From an uncultured Acinetobacter sp. (GTDB lineage Bacteria > Cyanobacteriota > Vampirovibrionia > Gastranaerophilales > Gastranaerophilaceae): a stretch of 21,782 nucleotides of DNA. The notes below the pieces were generated by a model. The model worked only from the letters and a program-made list of their open reading frames with translations, made no database searches and was not told the DNA's origin. The position numbers were made by a program, and so were the translations under genes. The DNA lies in contig CAMORE010000019.1 in assembly GCA_946623365.1 (NCBI GenBank), positions 1-21,782 of the forward strand, written 5' to 3'. This document shows, piece by piece, positions 1-7,620 of the stretch. The first letter of the stretch is position 1; every line of letters starts with the position of its first letter.

Positions 1-1
1 T

Positions 2-2473
2 CCGTATTGTCCGCATTGCGGAAAACCCATAAAACCGCAAACAATAGATGAAATTGTAGACAGCATTTTGAGATTACCTGTCGGAACGAAAATCCAAATC
101 CTTGCGCCTCTGGCAAAAGGTAAAAAGGGTGAATTCCAGTCGCTGTTTGAAGAACTCAGACAGGAAGGTTTTGTAAGGGTTAAAGTTGACGGAGAAGTTT
201 ATAATCTTGATGAAGATGAAATAAAACTTGCAAAGACCAAAGCTCATACAATATCTGTAGTTATAGACAGAGTCGTGGTTAAGCCGGAAGCTCGCTCAAG
301 AATTGCCGATTCCGTTCAGATAGCACTAAAAAAAGCAGATGGGGTAACTAATATAGATGTTGTCGGCGGGGAAGAAATTATCTATAGCGAAAAGCTTGCT
401 TGTCCCGATTGTAACTTGAGTTTTGAGGAATTAACTCCGAGAATATTCTCTTTTAACGCACCTTATGGTGCTTGCCCGAAGTGTGACGGATTGGGTTTCG
501 ATTTTAAAATTGATCCTAATCTTGTTGTGCCGGATAGAACTAAGTCTATTAATGAAGGTGCGATTTATCCTTGGAGTAAGTCTGCAACTTCATATTATGA
601 TGATGTTTTATCAGCCGTAAAACTTGCATACAAAATGGATTATGATATTCCATTTCAGGATATGCCGCAAGAGCATCAGGACATTATATTGTATGGTTCT
701 GAGGATAGAATTCCGATGAGAATCAGAGAATTCGGAAGTCACAGATACAGAAATTCATTGCAAAAATTTATCGGCGTAATACCGTTTTTAATGAAACACT
801 ATAATATTGAAAGCGAGTATTGGAAAACAGAGATTGAAAAATACATGGTGACTACACCTTGTGAAGCATGTAACGGAGCCAGATTGAAGCCATTTCCTCT
901 CGCAGTAAGAATTAACGGAGTAAATATCCATGAGTTCTGTATGATGCCGATTGATAAGGCTTTGGAGTTTACTACCGATTTGTATTTATCTTTAACTGAT
1001 TTTCAGATGAAAATAGGTAAACAAATCCTTGATGAATTAAGAGCAAGGTTAAAATTTTTATGCGATGTAGGCTTAAATTATCTAAATCTGTCAAGAACAT
1101 CAGGAACATTATCAGGGGGTGAAGCTCAGCGTATAAGGCTTGCTACCCAAATAGGAAGCGGTCTGTCAGGGGTACTATATGTTTTGGATGAACCATCGAT
1201 AGGTCTGCATCAAAGAGATAACGACAGGCTTATAAAAACTCTTATGAAGCTTAGAAATATGGGAAATTCTTTGATTGTTGTTGAGCACGATGAAGATACA
1301 ATAAGAAATGCCGATTATATTGTAGATATAGGACCAAAAGCAGGCGTGAACGGTGGAACCGTTATAGCTCAAGGCGGGGTTAATGATATTATATCTTCTG
1401 CGGAATCTATTACAGGAAAATACTTGAGCGGAGAATTAAGTATACCTGTTCCTAAAAAAACAAGAGAAGGCAGCGGAAACTTTTTGCAAATAAGAAATGC
1501 ATTTAGAAATAACTTGAAAAATATAGATTTAGATATACCTTTAGGCAAAATTGTAGTATTAACAGGTGTATCGGGCTCGGGAAAATCCACATTAATGCAA
1601 GATCTTATTTATGAATACGCACTTCATAAATTACGTAAAAATAAACCAAAACCACAAGGTGTAGACGAGATTTTAGGTTTTGAAAATTTAGATAAAATTA
1701 TTGATATTGATCAGTCACCTATCGGAAGAACTCCGCGTTCAAATCCTGCAACATATACCGATGTATTTACGCCGATAAGAGAGCTTTTTGCAAAAACAAA
1801 TGAAGCTAAAATGCGTGGTTATAAACCGGGAAGATTCAGTTTTAATGTTAAAGGCGGAAGATGCGAAGCTTGTCAGGGAGATGGTGTATTAAAAATTGAG
1901 ATGAATTTTTTATCGGATGTATACGTTAAATGTGATATATGCAAAGGCAAACGATATAATAATGAAACATTAGAAGTAAAGTATAAAGGAAAAACAATAT
2001 CTGATGTTCTTGAAATGAGCGTAAAAGAGGCTTATGAATTTTTTGAAAATATACCTCAAATTGCAAACAAGTTAAAAACACTTAATGATGTGGGTTTAGA
2101 CTATATAAAACTCGGACAAAGTGCAACTACTTTATCAGGAGGAGAAGCGCAAAGAATAAAACTTGCATCAGAATTAAACAAACGTGCCACTGGTAAGACA
2201 TTGTATCTTTTGGACGAGCCTACGACAGGCTTGCATTGGTATGATTTGGATAAACTTATTAAAATTATTCAGCAGCTGGCTGATAACGGAAATACAATAC
2301 TGATTATTGAACATAATCTAGATTTAATTAAAGTTGCCGATTATATAATTGACCTTGGACCGGAAGGCGGGGAGGCAGGCGGAGAAGTTGTTGCATGCGG
2401 AACTCCTCGTGAAGTTGCAAGCAATCCCAAGTCTTATACAGGACAATACTTAAAACAATTCTTTAAAAAGTAA
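2..2473 (+). CDS. uvrA: UvrA, excinuclease ABC subunit A (5'-truncated by window edge)
   Basis: UvrA is the damage-sensing ABC-type ATPase of nucleotide excision repair; it dimerises, scans DNA and loads UvrB. The frame is open from base 2 and begins inside the family at a CPHCGKP zinc-binding motif, so about 120 N-terminal residues with the first Walker A lie outside the window; 823 codons remain. Visible in order: the insertion domain with Cys pairs (CPDC near 412, CPKC near 474, CEAC near 862), first ABC signature LSGGEAQR (near 1109), Walker B VLDEPSIGLH (near 1182), second Walker A GVSGSGKST (near 1566), the C-terminal zinc finger CEAC...CDIC (near 1863-1941), second signature LSGGEAQR (near 2135) and Walker B LLDEPTTGLH (near 2207). 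The ATG/TTG codons near 68 are internal, because homology continues upstream of them. An 88-nt gap without a convincing terminator follows. Confidence 0.97.
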   Translation, partial: PYCPHCGKPIKPQTIDEIVDSILRLPVGTKIQILAPLAKGKKGEFQSLFEELRQEGFVRVKVDGEVYNLDEDEIKLAKTKAHTISVVIDRVVVKPEARSRIADSVQIALKKADGVTNIDVVGGEEIIYSEKLACPDCNLSFEELTPRIFSFNAPYGACPKCDGLGFDFKIDPNLVVPDRTKSINEGAIYPWSKSATSYYDDVLSAVKLAYKMDYDIPFQDMPQEHQDIILYGSEDRIPMRIREFGSHRYRNSLQKFIGVIPFLMKHYNIESEYWKTEIEKYMVTTPCEACNGARLKPFPLAVRINGVNIHEFCMMPIDKALEFTTDLYLSLTDFQMKIGKQILDELRARLKFLCDVGLNYLNLSRTSGTLSGGEAQRIRLATQIGSGLSGVLYVLDEPSIGLHQRDNDRLIKTLMKLRNMGNSLIVVEHDEDTIRNADYIVDIGPKAGVNGGTVIAQGGVNDIISSAESITGKYLSGELSIPVPKKTREGSGNFLQIRNAFRNNLKNIDLDIPLGKIVVLTGVSGSGKSTLMQDLIYEYALHKLRKNKPKPQGVDEILGFENLDKIIDIDQSPIGRTPRSNPATYTDVFTPIRELFAKTNEAKMRGYKPGRFSFNVKGGRCEACQGDGVLKIEMNFLSDVYVKCDICKGKRYNNETLEVKYKGKTISDVLEMSVKEAYEFFENIPQIANKLKTLNDVGLDYIKLGQSATTLSGGEAQRIKLASELNKRATGKTLYLLDEPTTGLHWYDLDKLIKIIQQLADNGNTILIIEHNLDLIKVADYIIDLGPEGGEAGGEVVACGTPREVASNPKSYTGQYLKQFFKK

Positions 2474-2561
2474 ATTTAAAATTCTTAATATATTTGTCTT
2501 AAAAAGCAATTTTATATAAAGAAAATACTTTATAAATATATGTAAGATTTAAAGGGCAAAT

Positions 2562-3455
2562 ATGGGAATGAACGGTATAAAAATAACAGAATTTGTAAAT
2601 CTTTGCGGGAAACGTATGATTGAAACAAAGCCTGCTGCTCCGCAAGGCATACTGAAGTACGTGACTCAACCTGTTAAGACAAGTATCGGGCTTACAAAAT
2701 CTATGTCTAAAGAAGAGGCTGTTGATATGATACTTAGCGGTAAATGTAAAATGAGAGCGTTTTCTGCTAATGACAGCAAAGTAGACATGGTAATAAATGG
2801 TCAAAAAGTTACCGGCAGATGGATAGATGGAGGCGGGAGTAAGTGTGCTTATAAAGTCAATTTAGACGGAGAAGAAATTTGTGTATTACTTCCTCACCAA
2901 GGATGGGCCGGAGTAATGAATGAACCACAAAATACAATTGCTTTAAAAAAGATGGGGCTATTAACAAATGATTATTGTAAAATTGTTCCGATTGAAGCAG
3001 ACGGATATAAAATACCTGCACTTATTTCTAAACCATATGATAAACACAGTTTTAAAATTTTTGACAAGAAAAATCCCAACGATGACTTAAGCAAATATTA
3101 TGATTTAAACCAAATAAAAGAAGAAAATATTGAACAAATATTCGGAGATTTAGTAAAAGATGTAAAAATTATTGTTGAGAATAACGTTCATCTCGGTTAT
3201 GATTCATTTAATCTTGCATTAAAAGATGGGAAGTTAAGACTTTACTTGAATGATCTTCCCTACGAAACGCTTATCAAAAAAGGTAACAAAACCGAACTTC
3301 GTGATATTTATTTAGAGTATATGCTTGACACTGTTCCTTCTGCCGTAGATTGGCAAAAAATCAGAAAGTATCCATTTCTAAAATCTTTAGATTCAATGGA
3401 AGGTCAAGATAAAATTATGCCAAAACTTATAGAAATCTATGAAAAATTACTGTAA
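2562..3455 (+). CDS. Orphan 297-residue protein, possible degenerate protein-kinase-like fold
   Basis: I do not recognise this family. The start is supported by AAAGGG (2551-2556) five nt upstream; an ATG two codons later is an alternative. There is no signal peptide or transmembrane segment, so it is probably cytoplasmic. Some segments fall in the order expected of a kinase-like fold: a glycine-rich strand turn GGGSKCAYKV (residues 90-99), a strand CVLLP (107-111), a helix with Glu121, a hinge-like IPALISKPYD (151-160), VHLGYDSFN (209-217) where H210 and N217 match the spacing of HxDxxxxN, and LYLNDLPY (227-234) where DFG would be. The usual catalytic Asp position is Gly212, so a pseudokinase or another fold is equally possible. 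That reading is inference. It is flanked by uvrA (same strand, 88 nt upstream) and a convergent Fe-S protein gene. A hairpin overlaps its stop codon. Confidence 0.8.
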   Translation: MGMNGIKITEFVNLCGKRMIETKPAAPQGILKYVTQPVKTSIGLTKSMSKEEAVDMILSGKCKMRAFSANDSKVDMVINGQKVTGRWIDGGGSKCAYKVNLDGEEICVLLPHQGWAGVMNEPQNTIALKKMGLLTNDYCKIVPIEADGYKIPALISKPYDKHSFKIFDKKNPNDDLSKYYDLNQIKEENIEQIFGDLVKDVKIIVENNVHLGYDSFNLALKDGKLRLYLNDLPYETLIKKGNKTELRDIYLEYMLDTVPSAVDWQKIRKYPFLKSLDSMEGQDKIMPKLIEIYEKLL

Positions 3456-3476
3456 CTGTATACAATGTTACAGTAA
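3447..3476 (-). terminator. Hairpin, probable terminator of the minus-strand Fe-S protein gene
   Basis: A perfect 10-bp inverted repeat, TTACTGTAAC and GTTACAGTAA, is separated by a 10-nt loop (3457-3466). Read on the minus strand it lies about 80 nt past the stop of the Fe-S gene and is followed directly by TTTTTC, as in an intrinsic terminator, although the stem is AT-rich. On the plus strand it overlaps the stop codon of the preceding gene (TAA 3453-3455) and has no U-run, so for that gene it may only act as a 3'-end stem. Confidence 0.6.
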
Positions 3477-3557
3477 AAGAAACAATACTTACCATTGATA
3501 TACATGTTAAATAATTAGATATAGTCATCCTTGAAAATTTATTTATCAGACAATGCT

Positions 3558-4640
3558 TTATTTAGTCTTAGAAACAAAAAATTCTGTTAAATTCATGACC
3601 TTGTATTTAGCAAATGAAAACAAAGATAACGCAATTTTGCAGCCTACACACGAAGTTAATACAATTTTTGCATTAGTTTTTATGATGCTATCATGTTTTT
3701 CTTTATATAATTTTGATAAAATTTTATACTCAGATAATTTTGTAACGCCATTCAATCCACAGCATTTATCAAAGTCTGCCATCTCAATATATTCAAGATT
3801 TTTTGTATTATCTAAAATCCATTTAATATCGTCGTAATTGTTAATATGACAAGGCTTGTGAAAAGTGACTTTTAATGGCTCTTTTAACTCAAATGTCAAA
3901 TTATTTTCTCTTATGTATTCAAAAATATTTTTGACTTTGATTTCTTTCCCGCCCCATTTTGAATAAGATTTTAAAACCATTTCACAACTTGCACAAGTTG
4001 TTACTATTTCATAATCACCGTATTTATTCAAAACGTTATAAAAATAATTCATATGCTCTTTAAAATTATCAATATCACCTCTTGAGAAAAAGGGGATTCC
4101 GCAGCAATGAAAATCGGGAGTGATAACTTCTACCCCTAAAGAATTCATTATTTTAACAATACCATTTACCCCATTTACCCCATTTACCCCTGCATTTACC
4201 CCTACATTTACCCCTACACATTCTCCGCAGCCGGCAAAATATATAACTTTTTTTTCAAATGTTTCACTTTTTTTCTTTGGGATAATTTTTTTTATTGTAT
4301 AAAGTCCTGAAAGGCAAAATTTTTGAAATAAAGATATGATTTTTTCAAAAAAATGCTGTTTGAAATATTCTGCTTTAGCCAGAGTAATTACATCCACAAC
4401 ATCAATTCCGCTTGGACAAAACTTTGAACAAGCGCCGCATTTCAAGCATAAATCCAAATAGCGGTTTATAGTCTTAGACATCTTCAAATCGCCTTTTATT
4501 AAGCCTTTTAGCATAATAAATTGTCCTCTTGAAACACTACAGTCATTTCCCGTTATTTTGTAAATAGGACAAACTGACTGACAAAGTCCGCATTTAGAAC
4601 AATTATGTATAATCTCCTTACAATCCGCTAATTTTTCCAT
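3558..4640 (-). CDS. Iron-sulfur CCG-domain protein (GlcF / heterodisulfide-reductase type)
   Basis: This is probably the electron-transfer subunit of a 2-hydroxyacid (glycolate/lactate-type) dehydrogenase. Two ferredoxin-like 4Fe-4S motifs are near the N-terminus: Cys14, 17, 20, 24 (CSKCGLCQSVCP) and Cys65, 68, 71, 75 (CLKCGACSKFCP). Two cysteine-rich CCG domains follow: GC at 137-138 with HCCG ending at 181, and a second with KPCH and KCCGLNG nearer the C-terminus. At 360 residues it is shorter than typical GlcF (about 400). No FAD-binding GlcD-type partner is in the window, so the partner and substrate are unknown. Residues 143-160 are a (GVN)n tract inside the first CCG domain. The ATG at 4640 has no Shine-Dalgarno, but a good promoter ends six nt before it, which suggests a leaderless message. 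It is divergent from tatD (82-nt gap). Confidence 0.88.
   Translation of the reverse strand: MEKLADCKEIIHNCSKCGLCQSVCPIYKITGNDCSVSRGQFIMLKGLIKGDLKMSKTINRYLDLCLKCGACSKFCPSGIDVVDVITLAKAEYFKQHFFEKIISLFQKFCLSGLYTIKKIIPKKKSETFEKKVIYFAGCGECVGVNVGVNAGVNGVNGVNGIVKIMNSLGVEVITPDFHCCGIPFFSRGDIDNFKEHMNYFYNVLNKYGDYEIVTTCASCEMVLKSYSKWGGKEIKVKNIFEYIRENNLTFELKEPLKVTFHKPCHINNYDDIKWILDNTKNLEYIEMADFDKCCGLNGVTKLSEYKILSKLYKEKHDSIIKTNAKIVLTSCVGCKIALSLFSFAKYKVMNLTEFFVSKTK
4161..4214. repeat. In-frame 9-bp minisatellite (GVN tract) in the Fe-S protein gene
   Basis: The plus strand carries five copies of ATTTACCCC. The first three are adjacent (9-bp period); the next two are separated by extra TGC or TAC triplets (12-bp period). 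On the coding minus strand this reads as alternating Gly-Val-Asn with occasional Val/Ala. Every step is a multiple of three, so copy-number change would lengthen or shorten the protein without breaking the frame. It replaces the roughly ten residues normally found between the GC motif and the next helix of a CCG domain. Confidence 0.85.
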
Positions 4641-4646
4641 ACCAGT

Positions 4647-4675
4647 ATTTTATGGTGAATGCTTATTAAATTCAA
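4647..4675 (-). promoter_or_regulatory. Promoter of the Fe-S protein gene, predicted leaderless
   Basis: On the minus strand the -35 is TTGAAT (4675-4670), the spacer is 17 nt and the -10 is TAAAAT (4652-4647). The ATG at 4640 starts six nt after the -10, which puts the expected transcription start on or next to the A of the ATG. No Shine-Dalgarno is present. Confidence 0.6.
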
Positions 4676-4706
4676 GAGAATTAAAATATATAAGCACTTT
4701 AATTTA

Positions 4707-4715
4707 TGATATAAT
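4707..4715 (+). promoter_or_regulatory. Extended -10 promoter of tatD, predicted leaderless
   Basis: TGATATAAT is a perfect extended -10 (TGn followed by TATAAT at 4710-4715). The tatD ATG is at 4723, seven nt after the hexamer, so transcription should begin at or one base before the start codon. The intervening CAAACTT has no ribosome-binding site. No good -35 is visible, which is usual for extended -10 promoters. Confidence 0.6.
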
Positions 4716-4722
4716 CAAACTT

Positions 4723-5499
4723 ATGAAAGATTATTTGATTGATACCCACGCTCATATTGATATGCTTCTTAATGAAGAGACTTCATTGTCGGATGTTTTA
4801 TCCGATATGCGGGAATTTAACGTGAAAAAAGCTATTATTCCTGCAGTTGAGATTGCAACACAGGACAAAGTTGCTGAATTATCAAAAGAGAACGAAAATA
4901 TATACGGTATGATTGGGCTTTTTCCGAGTGAAGCGAAGACTTACACTTCGGAATTCGAATCAAAAATGGAAGAGATTGCAAAATCGGATTCTAAAATTGT
5001 TGCTGTAGGAGAAATAGGACTTGATTATTATTGGGACAAGTCTTTTGTAGATTTGCAGCAGGAAATATTCAGAAAACAAATACAGATGGCTAATCGACTT
5101 GACTTACCGATAGTTATCCACGATAGAGAAGCGCACAAACCCTGCTTTGATATTTTAAAAGAAGAGAAACCGCAAAACGGTGTCCTTTTCCATTGCTTTT
5201 CAGGAAGTGTCGAATTTATGAAAGAATGTGTAAAAGAGGGATGGTATATTGCAATCGGCGGTGTTGTAACGTTTAAAAATGCAGTCAAAATGAAAGATGT
5301 TGCAAAAGAAGTACCTTTAGACAGACTTGTGCTTGAAACGGATTCTCCGTATTTAACGCCTGTTCCGTTCAGAGGGAAGCAGAATAAACCTGCATATGTC
5401 AGGTATGTTGCTGAAGAAATTGCAAAAATAAGAGAAATGCCGTATGACGAATTAGTCGATATTACTACAAGTAATGCAGAGAGGTTTTTTAGAATTTGA
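4723..5499 (+). CDS. tatD: TatD-family metal-dependent DNase
   Basis: TatD/YcfH proteins are TIM-barrel amidohydrolase-superfamily enzymes with two divalent metals; characterised members degrade DNA from the 3' end or remove damaged ends. All expected ligands are visible: His9 and His11 (DTHAHID), Glu97 (VGEIGLDY), His133 (VIHDRE), His157 (FHCFSGS) and Asp207 (LETDSPYLTP). The length of 258 residues is normal for the family. The ATG is placed by the HxH motif at residue 9 and by the adjacent -10 element; no Shine-Dalgarno is seen. The stop overlaps the TTG start of tlyA as TTGA, so the two genes are co-transcribed and probably translationally coupled. Confidence 0.94.
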   Translation: MKDYLIDTHAHIDMLLNEETSLSDVLSDMREFNVKKAIIPAVEIATQDKVAELSKENENIYGMIGLFPSEAKTYTSEFESKMEEIAKSDSKIVAVGEIGLDYYWDKSFVDLQQEIFRKQIQMANRLDLPIVIHDREAHKPCFDILKEEKPQNGVLFHCFSGSVEFMKECVKEGWYIAIGGVVTFKNAVKMKDVAKEVPLDRLVLETDSPYLTPVPFRGKQNKPAYVRYVAEEIAKIREMPYDELVDITTSNAERFFRI

Positions 5500-6305
5500 A
5501 AAAAGAACGATTAGACAAAATATTAGTTGATTTAGGCTATTTTGAAAATAAGAGCAAAGCTTCATCTGCAATTCTGGCAGGGAATGTAATGATTGGTACG
5601 GAAGTAATTACAAAAGCGGGTTATCAGCTTGATCCATCTAAAGAATACGATTTTAAGGTTAAAACAATGCCTTATGTTTCAAGAGGCGGTTTCAAGCTAA
5701 AAAAAGCACTGGATGCATTTGATTTTTCACCAAAAGACAGAATCTGTCTTGATGCGGGAGCTTCTACCGGAGGTTTTACGGATTGTTTATTACAAAACGG
5801 CGCAAAATTTGTATATGCAGTTGATGTCGGGTATGGTCAGCTGGACTGGAAAATAAGAAGCTCAGAACAAGTTAAAACAATAGAAAAAACCAATTTAAAA
5901 ATTTGCTCATATGAAGATATTTATGGAGAAAACGACACGCCGGCAGATTTATTGGTATCTGATTTATCTTTTATCTCTTTAGAAAAAGTATTGCCTAATT
6001 TAAAAACTTTAATGAAACAAGATTTTCATGAAATGATTTGTTTAATAAAACCGCAATTTGAAGCAGGGAAAGAGCTTGTAGAAAAAGGCGGAGTCGTAAA
6101 AGATAAAAAAACACATAATATGGTAATAGAAAATGTCATTCGGTGCATAGAAAGCCTTGATTATTCAATCTACGGGCTCACATATTCATCCATAAAAGGT
6201 CCTGCCGGAAATATCGAATATCTTGTATGGTTTGGTACGAATAAAGAAAATACCGCAAAAATAAGTATTGAAGATGTTGTTACTTCAGCTCATGATAATT
6301 TATAA
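5496..6305 (+). CDS. tlyA: TlyA-family rRNA 2'-O-methyltransferase
   Basis: TlyA proteins (often misnamed haemolysin A) methylate ribose 2'-OH groups of 16S/23S rRNA using S-adenosylmethionine. An S4 RNA-binding domain covers about residues 1-62, starting MKKERLDKILVDLGY; SRGGFKLKKAL follows near 62-72. The Rossmann SAM site CLDAGASTGGFTDCLL lies near 84-99 and the acidic strand end YAVDVGYGQ follows. LLVSDLSFIS and LIKPQFEAG are the later FtsJ/TlyA motifs. The start is TTG (5496), overlapping the tatD stop, with AGAGAGG (5478-5484) as ribosome-binding site. The length of 269 residues is typical. It faces aroC tail to tail with a 17-nt gap and no recognisable terminator between them. Confidence 0.93.
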   Translation: MKKERLDKILVDLGYFENKSKASSAILAGNVMIGTEVITKAGYQLDPSKEYDFKVKTMPYVSRGGFKLKKALDAFDFSPKDRICLDAGASTGGFTDCLLQNGAKFVYAVDVGYGQLDWKIRSSEQVKTIEKTNLKICSYEDIYGENDTPADLLVSDLSFISLEKVLPNLKTLMKQDFHEMICLIKPQFEAGKELVEKGGVVKDKKTHNMVIENVIRCIESLDYSIYGLTYSSIKGPAGNIEYLVWFGTNKENTAKISIEDVVTSAHDNL

Positions 6306-6322
6306 AATTACATTACCCGCAG

Positions 6323-7495
6323 TTAATTAAACAATTTTTCAGCGTTTTTCTTTATTTCTGAATAATTATCCCCGCCAAGTTTTTCTAATAAAGCATCAGC
6401 TAATATAATCGCAATTCTGGCTTCGGCAACAACGGCACAAGCAGGAACAGCGCAAGTGTCAGAGCGTTCAAAATGTGCACTTGCAGGAGTTTTATCTTTT
6501 ATATCAATAGTTGCAAGCGATTTTTTCATTGTAGGAATCGCTTTCATAGTACCCTTGATTACAAGAGTTTCACCGTTTGTCATTCCGCCTTCAAGACCCC
6601 CTGCATTATTGGTATTTCTATAAACACTTTTATGTTTTACAAATAACTCATCATGCATTTGAGAACCTTTAAGATAAGCAGAATCAACTCCTGCACCGAC
6701 TTCTACCGCTTTTACGGCAGGAATACTCATTACAGCTTGAGCGATTCTGCCGTCTAAAGCTCTGTCCCAATGCACATAAGAACCTAATCCTACAGGTAAA
6801 TTCCCGTATATTACTTCAAATTTACCGCCAAGAGTATCTCCGGCTTCAGATGCTTCATCTATTGCATTTCTCATTCTGTCAGCGGTTAAATCATCTGCAC
6901 ATCTGACATCGGATTTTTCAGCTTTTTCTTTTATTAACGTGTAAGTCTTCGGATAAAAATCGAGTTTTACTTTACCGATTTGTATAACGTGAGAAAATCC
7001 CATTATTCCAAATTCTTTTAAAATTTGCTTGGCAACGGAACCTACAGCAACTTCTATTGCAGTTTTTCTGGCACTTGAACGTTCAAGAACATCTCTTAAA
7101 TCAGTAAAATTGTATTTTATTGCACCTGCATAATCAGCATGCCCCGGGCGTACTGTTGTAAAAGATTTTTCTTCAATTTTTCTTATCGTATCTTGTGCAG
7201 GATAATCAAGATGTTCAACATTCATAACATCCTGCCAATTTTCAAAATCTTTATTTTTTACTTCTAAACAAATAGGAGCACCTGTAGTTTTTCCGAATCT
7301 GACACCTGATTTAATTTCCACTGTATCATTTTCGATTTTCATCCTTCCGCCTCTGCCATATCCGACTTGACGGCGTGCTAAATCTTCATTTATGATGGAA
7401 GTTTTTATCCTAAAACCTGATGGAATGCCTTCTATAATTGCAGTAAGACATTTTCCATGACTTTCTCCCGATGTTAAAAATCTGAATTTATTCAT
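6323..7495 (-). CDS. aroC: Chorismate synthase
   Basis: Catalyses the last shikimate-pathway step, EPSP to chorismate, with reduced FMN as cofactor. Family motifs in order: SGESHGKCL at residues 9-17, RRQVGYGRGGRM (41-52), GVRFGKTTGAPI, RPGHADYAG, the FMN-contacting ERSSARKTA, GDTLGG, LDGRIAQAVMSIPAVKAVE, NNAGGLEGGMTNGE and the C-terminal RSDTCAVPA. The length of 390 residues matches the family. The ATG at 7495 is chosen because the protein then begins MNKFRFLTSGESHG as in homologs; an in-frame TTG at 7513 falls inside the promoter. The ATG follows a TATAAT by six nt and lacks a Shine-Dalgarno, so a leaderless message is likely. aroE is 1.4 kb away, transcribed divergently. Confidence 0.96.
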   Translation of the reverse strand: MNKFRFLTSGESHGKCLTAIIEGIPSGFRIKTSIINEDLARRQVGYGRGGRMKIENDTVEIKSGVRFGKTTGAPICLEVKNKDFENWQDVMNVEHLDYPAQDTIRKIEEKSFTTVRPGHADYAGAIKYNFTDLRDVLERSSARKTAIEVAVGSVAKQILKEFGIMGFSHVIQIGKVKLDFYPKTYTLIKEKAEKSDVRCADDLTADRMRNAIDEASEAGDTLGGKFEVIYGNLPVGLGSYVHWDRALDGRIAQAVMSIPAVKAVEVGAGVDSAYLKGSQMHDELFVKHKSVYRNTNNAGGLEGGMTNGETLVIKGTMKAIPTMKKSLATIDIKDKTPASAHFERSDTCAVPACAVVAEARIAIILADALLEKLGGDNYSEIKKNAEKLFN

Positions 7496-7501
7496 ATCTT
7501 T

Positions 7502-7529
7502 ATTATATAACAAAGCTCCATTGTAGCAA
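7502..7529 (-). promoter_or_regulatory. aroC promoter, predicted leaderless
   Basis: Minus strand: -35 TTGCTA (7529-7524, four of six consensus bases), 16-nt spacer, perfect -10 TATAAT (7507-7502), then six nt to the ATG at 7495. The GGAG motif further upstream (about 24 nt from the ATG) lies within the promoter spacer and so would not be transcribed. Confidence 0.55.
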
Positions 7530-7572
7530 ATTTAAAATCCAGTTTATTTTTAGGTTAAATTTTTATAACAAA

Positions 7573-7600
7573 AGCGGTTTAAGAATTTTCTTAAACCGCT
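7573..7600 (-). terminator. Intrinsic terminator of the AMIN-domain gene
   Basis: A perfect 13-bp stem (AGCGGTTTAAGAA and its complement, two-nt loop) lies 20 nt past the stop codon of the minus-strand AMIN gene. On that strand it is followed by TTTTGTTATAAAAATTTT-like sequence, a U-rich tail. On the plus strand the 3' side is pyrimidine-rich but not a U-run. Confidence 0.85.
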
Positions 7601-7620
7601 CCCTCTTCTCTTTTCTTCAT

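Noticed and set aside
68..70. TTG as the start of uvrA
   Set aside because: The frame is open from base 2 and the upstream codons encode CPHCGKPIKPQ, a conserved UvrA segment, so the gene is truncated by the window, not started at 68.
3553..3837. Plus-strand frame opposite the Fe-S protein
   Set aside because: Antisense shadow of a well-supported Fe-S gene; the protein has no family features.
4161..4214. CRISPR-like array
   Set aside because: The 9/12-bp units have no spacers and encode an in-frame GVN tract within a coding gene, with no cas genes nearby.
7496..7513. Longer aroC start at TTG 7513
   Set aside because: The extra six codons overlap the TATAAT element and lack family similarity; MNKFRFLTSGESHG at 7495 fits homologs.
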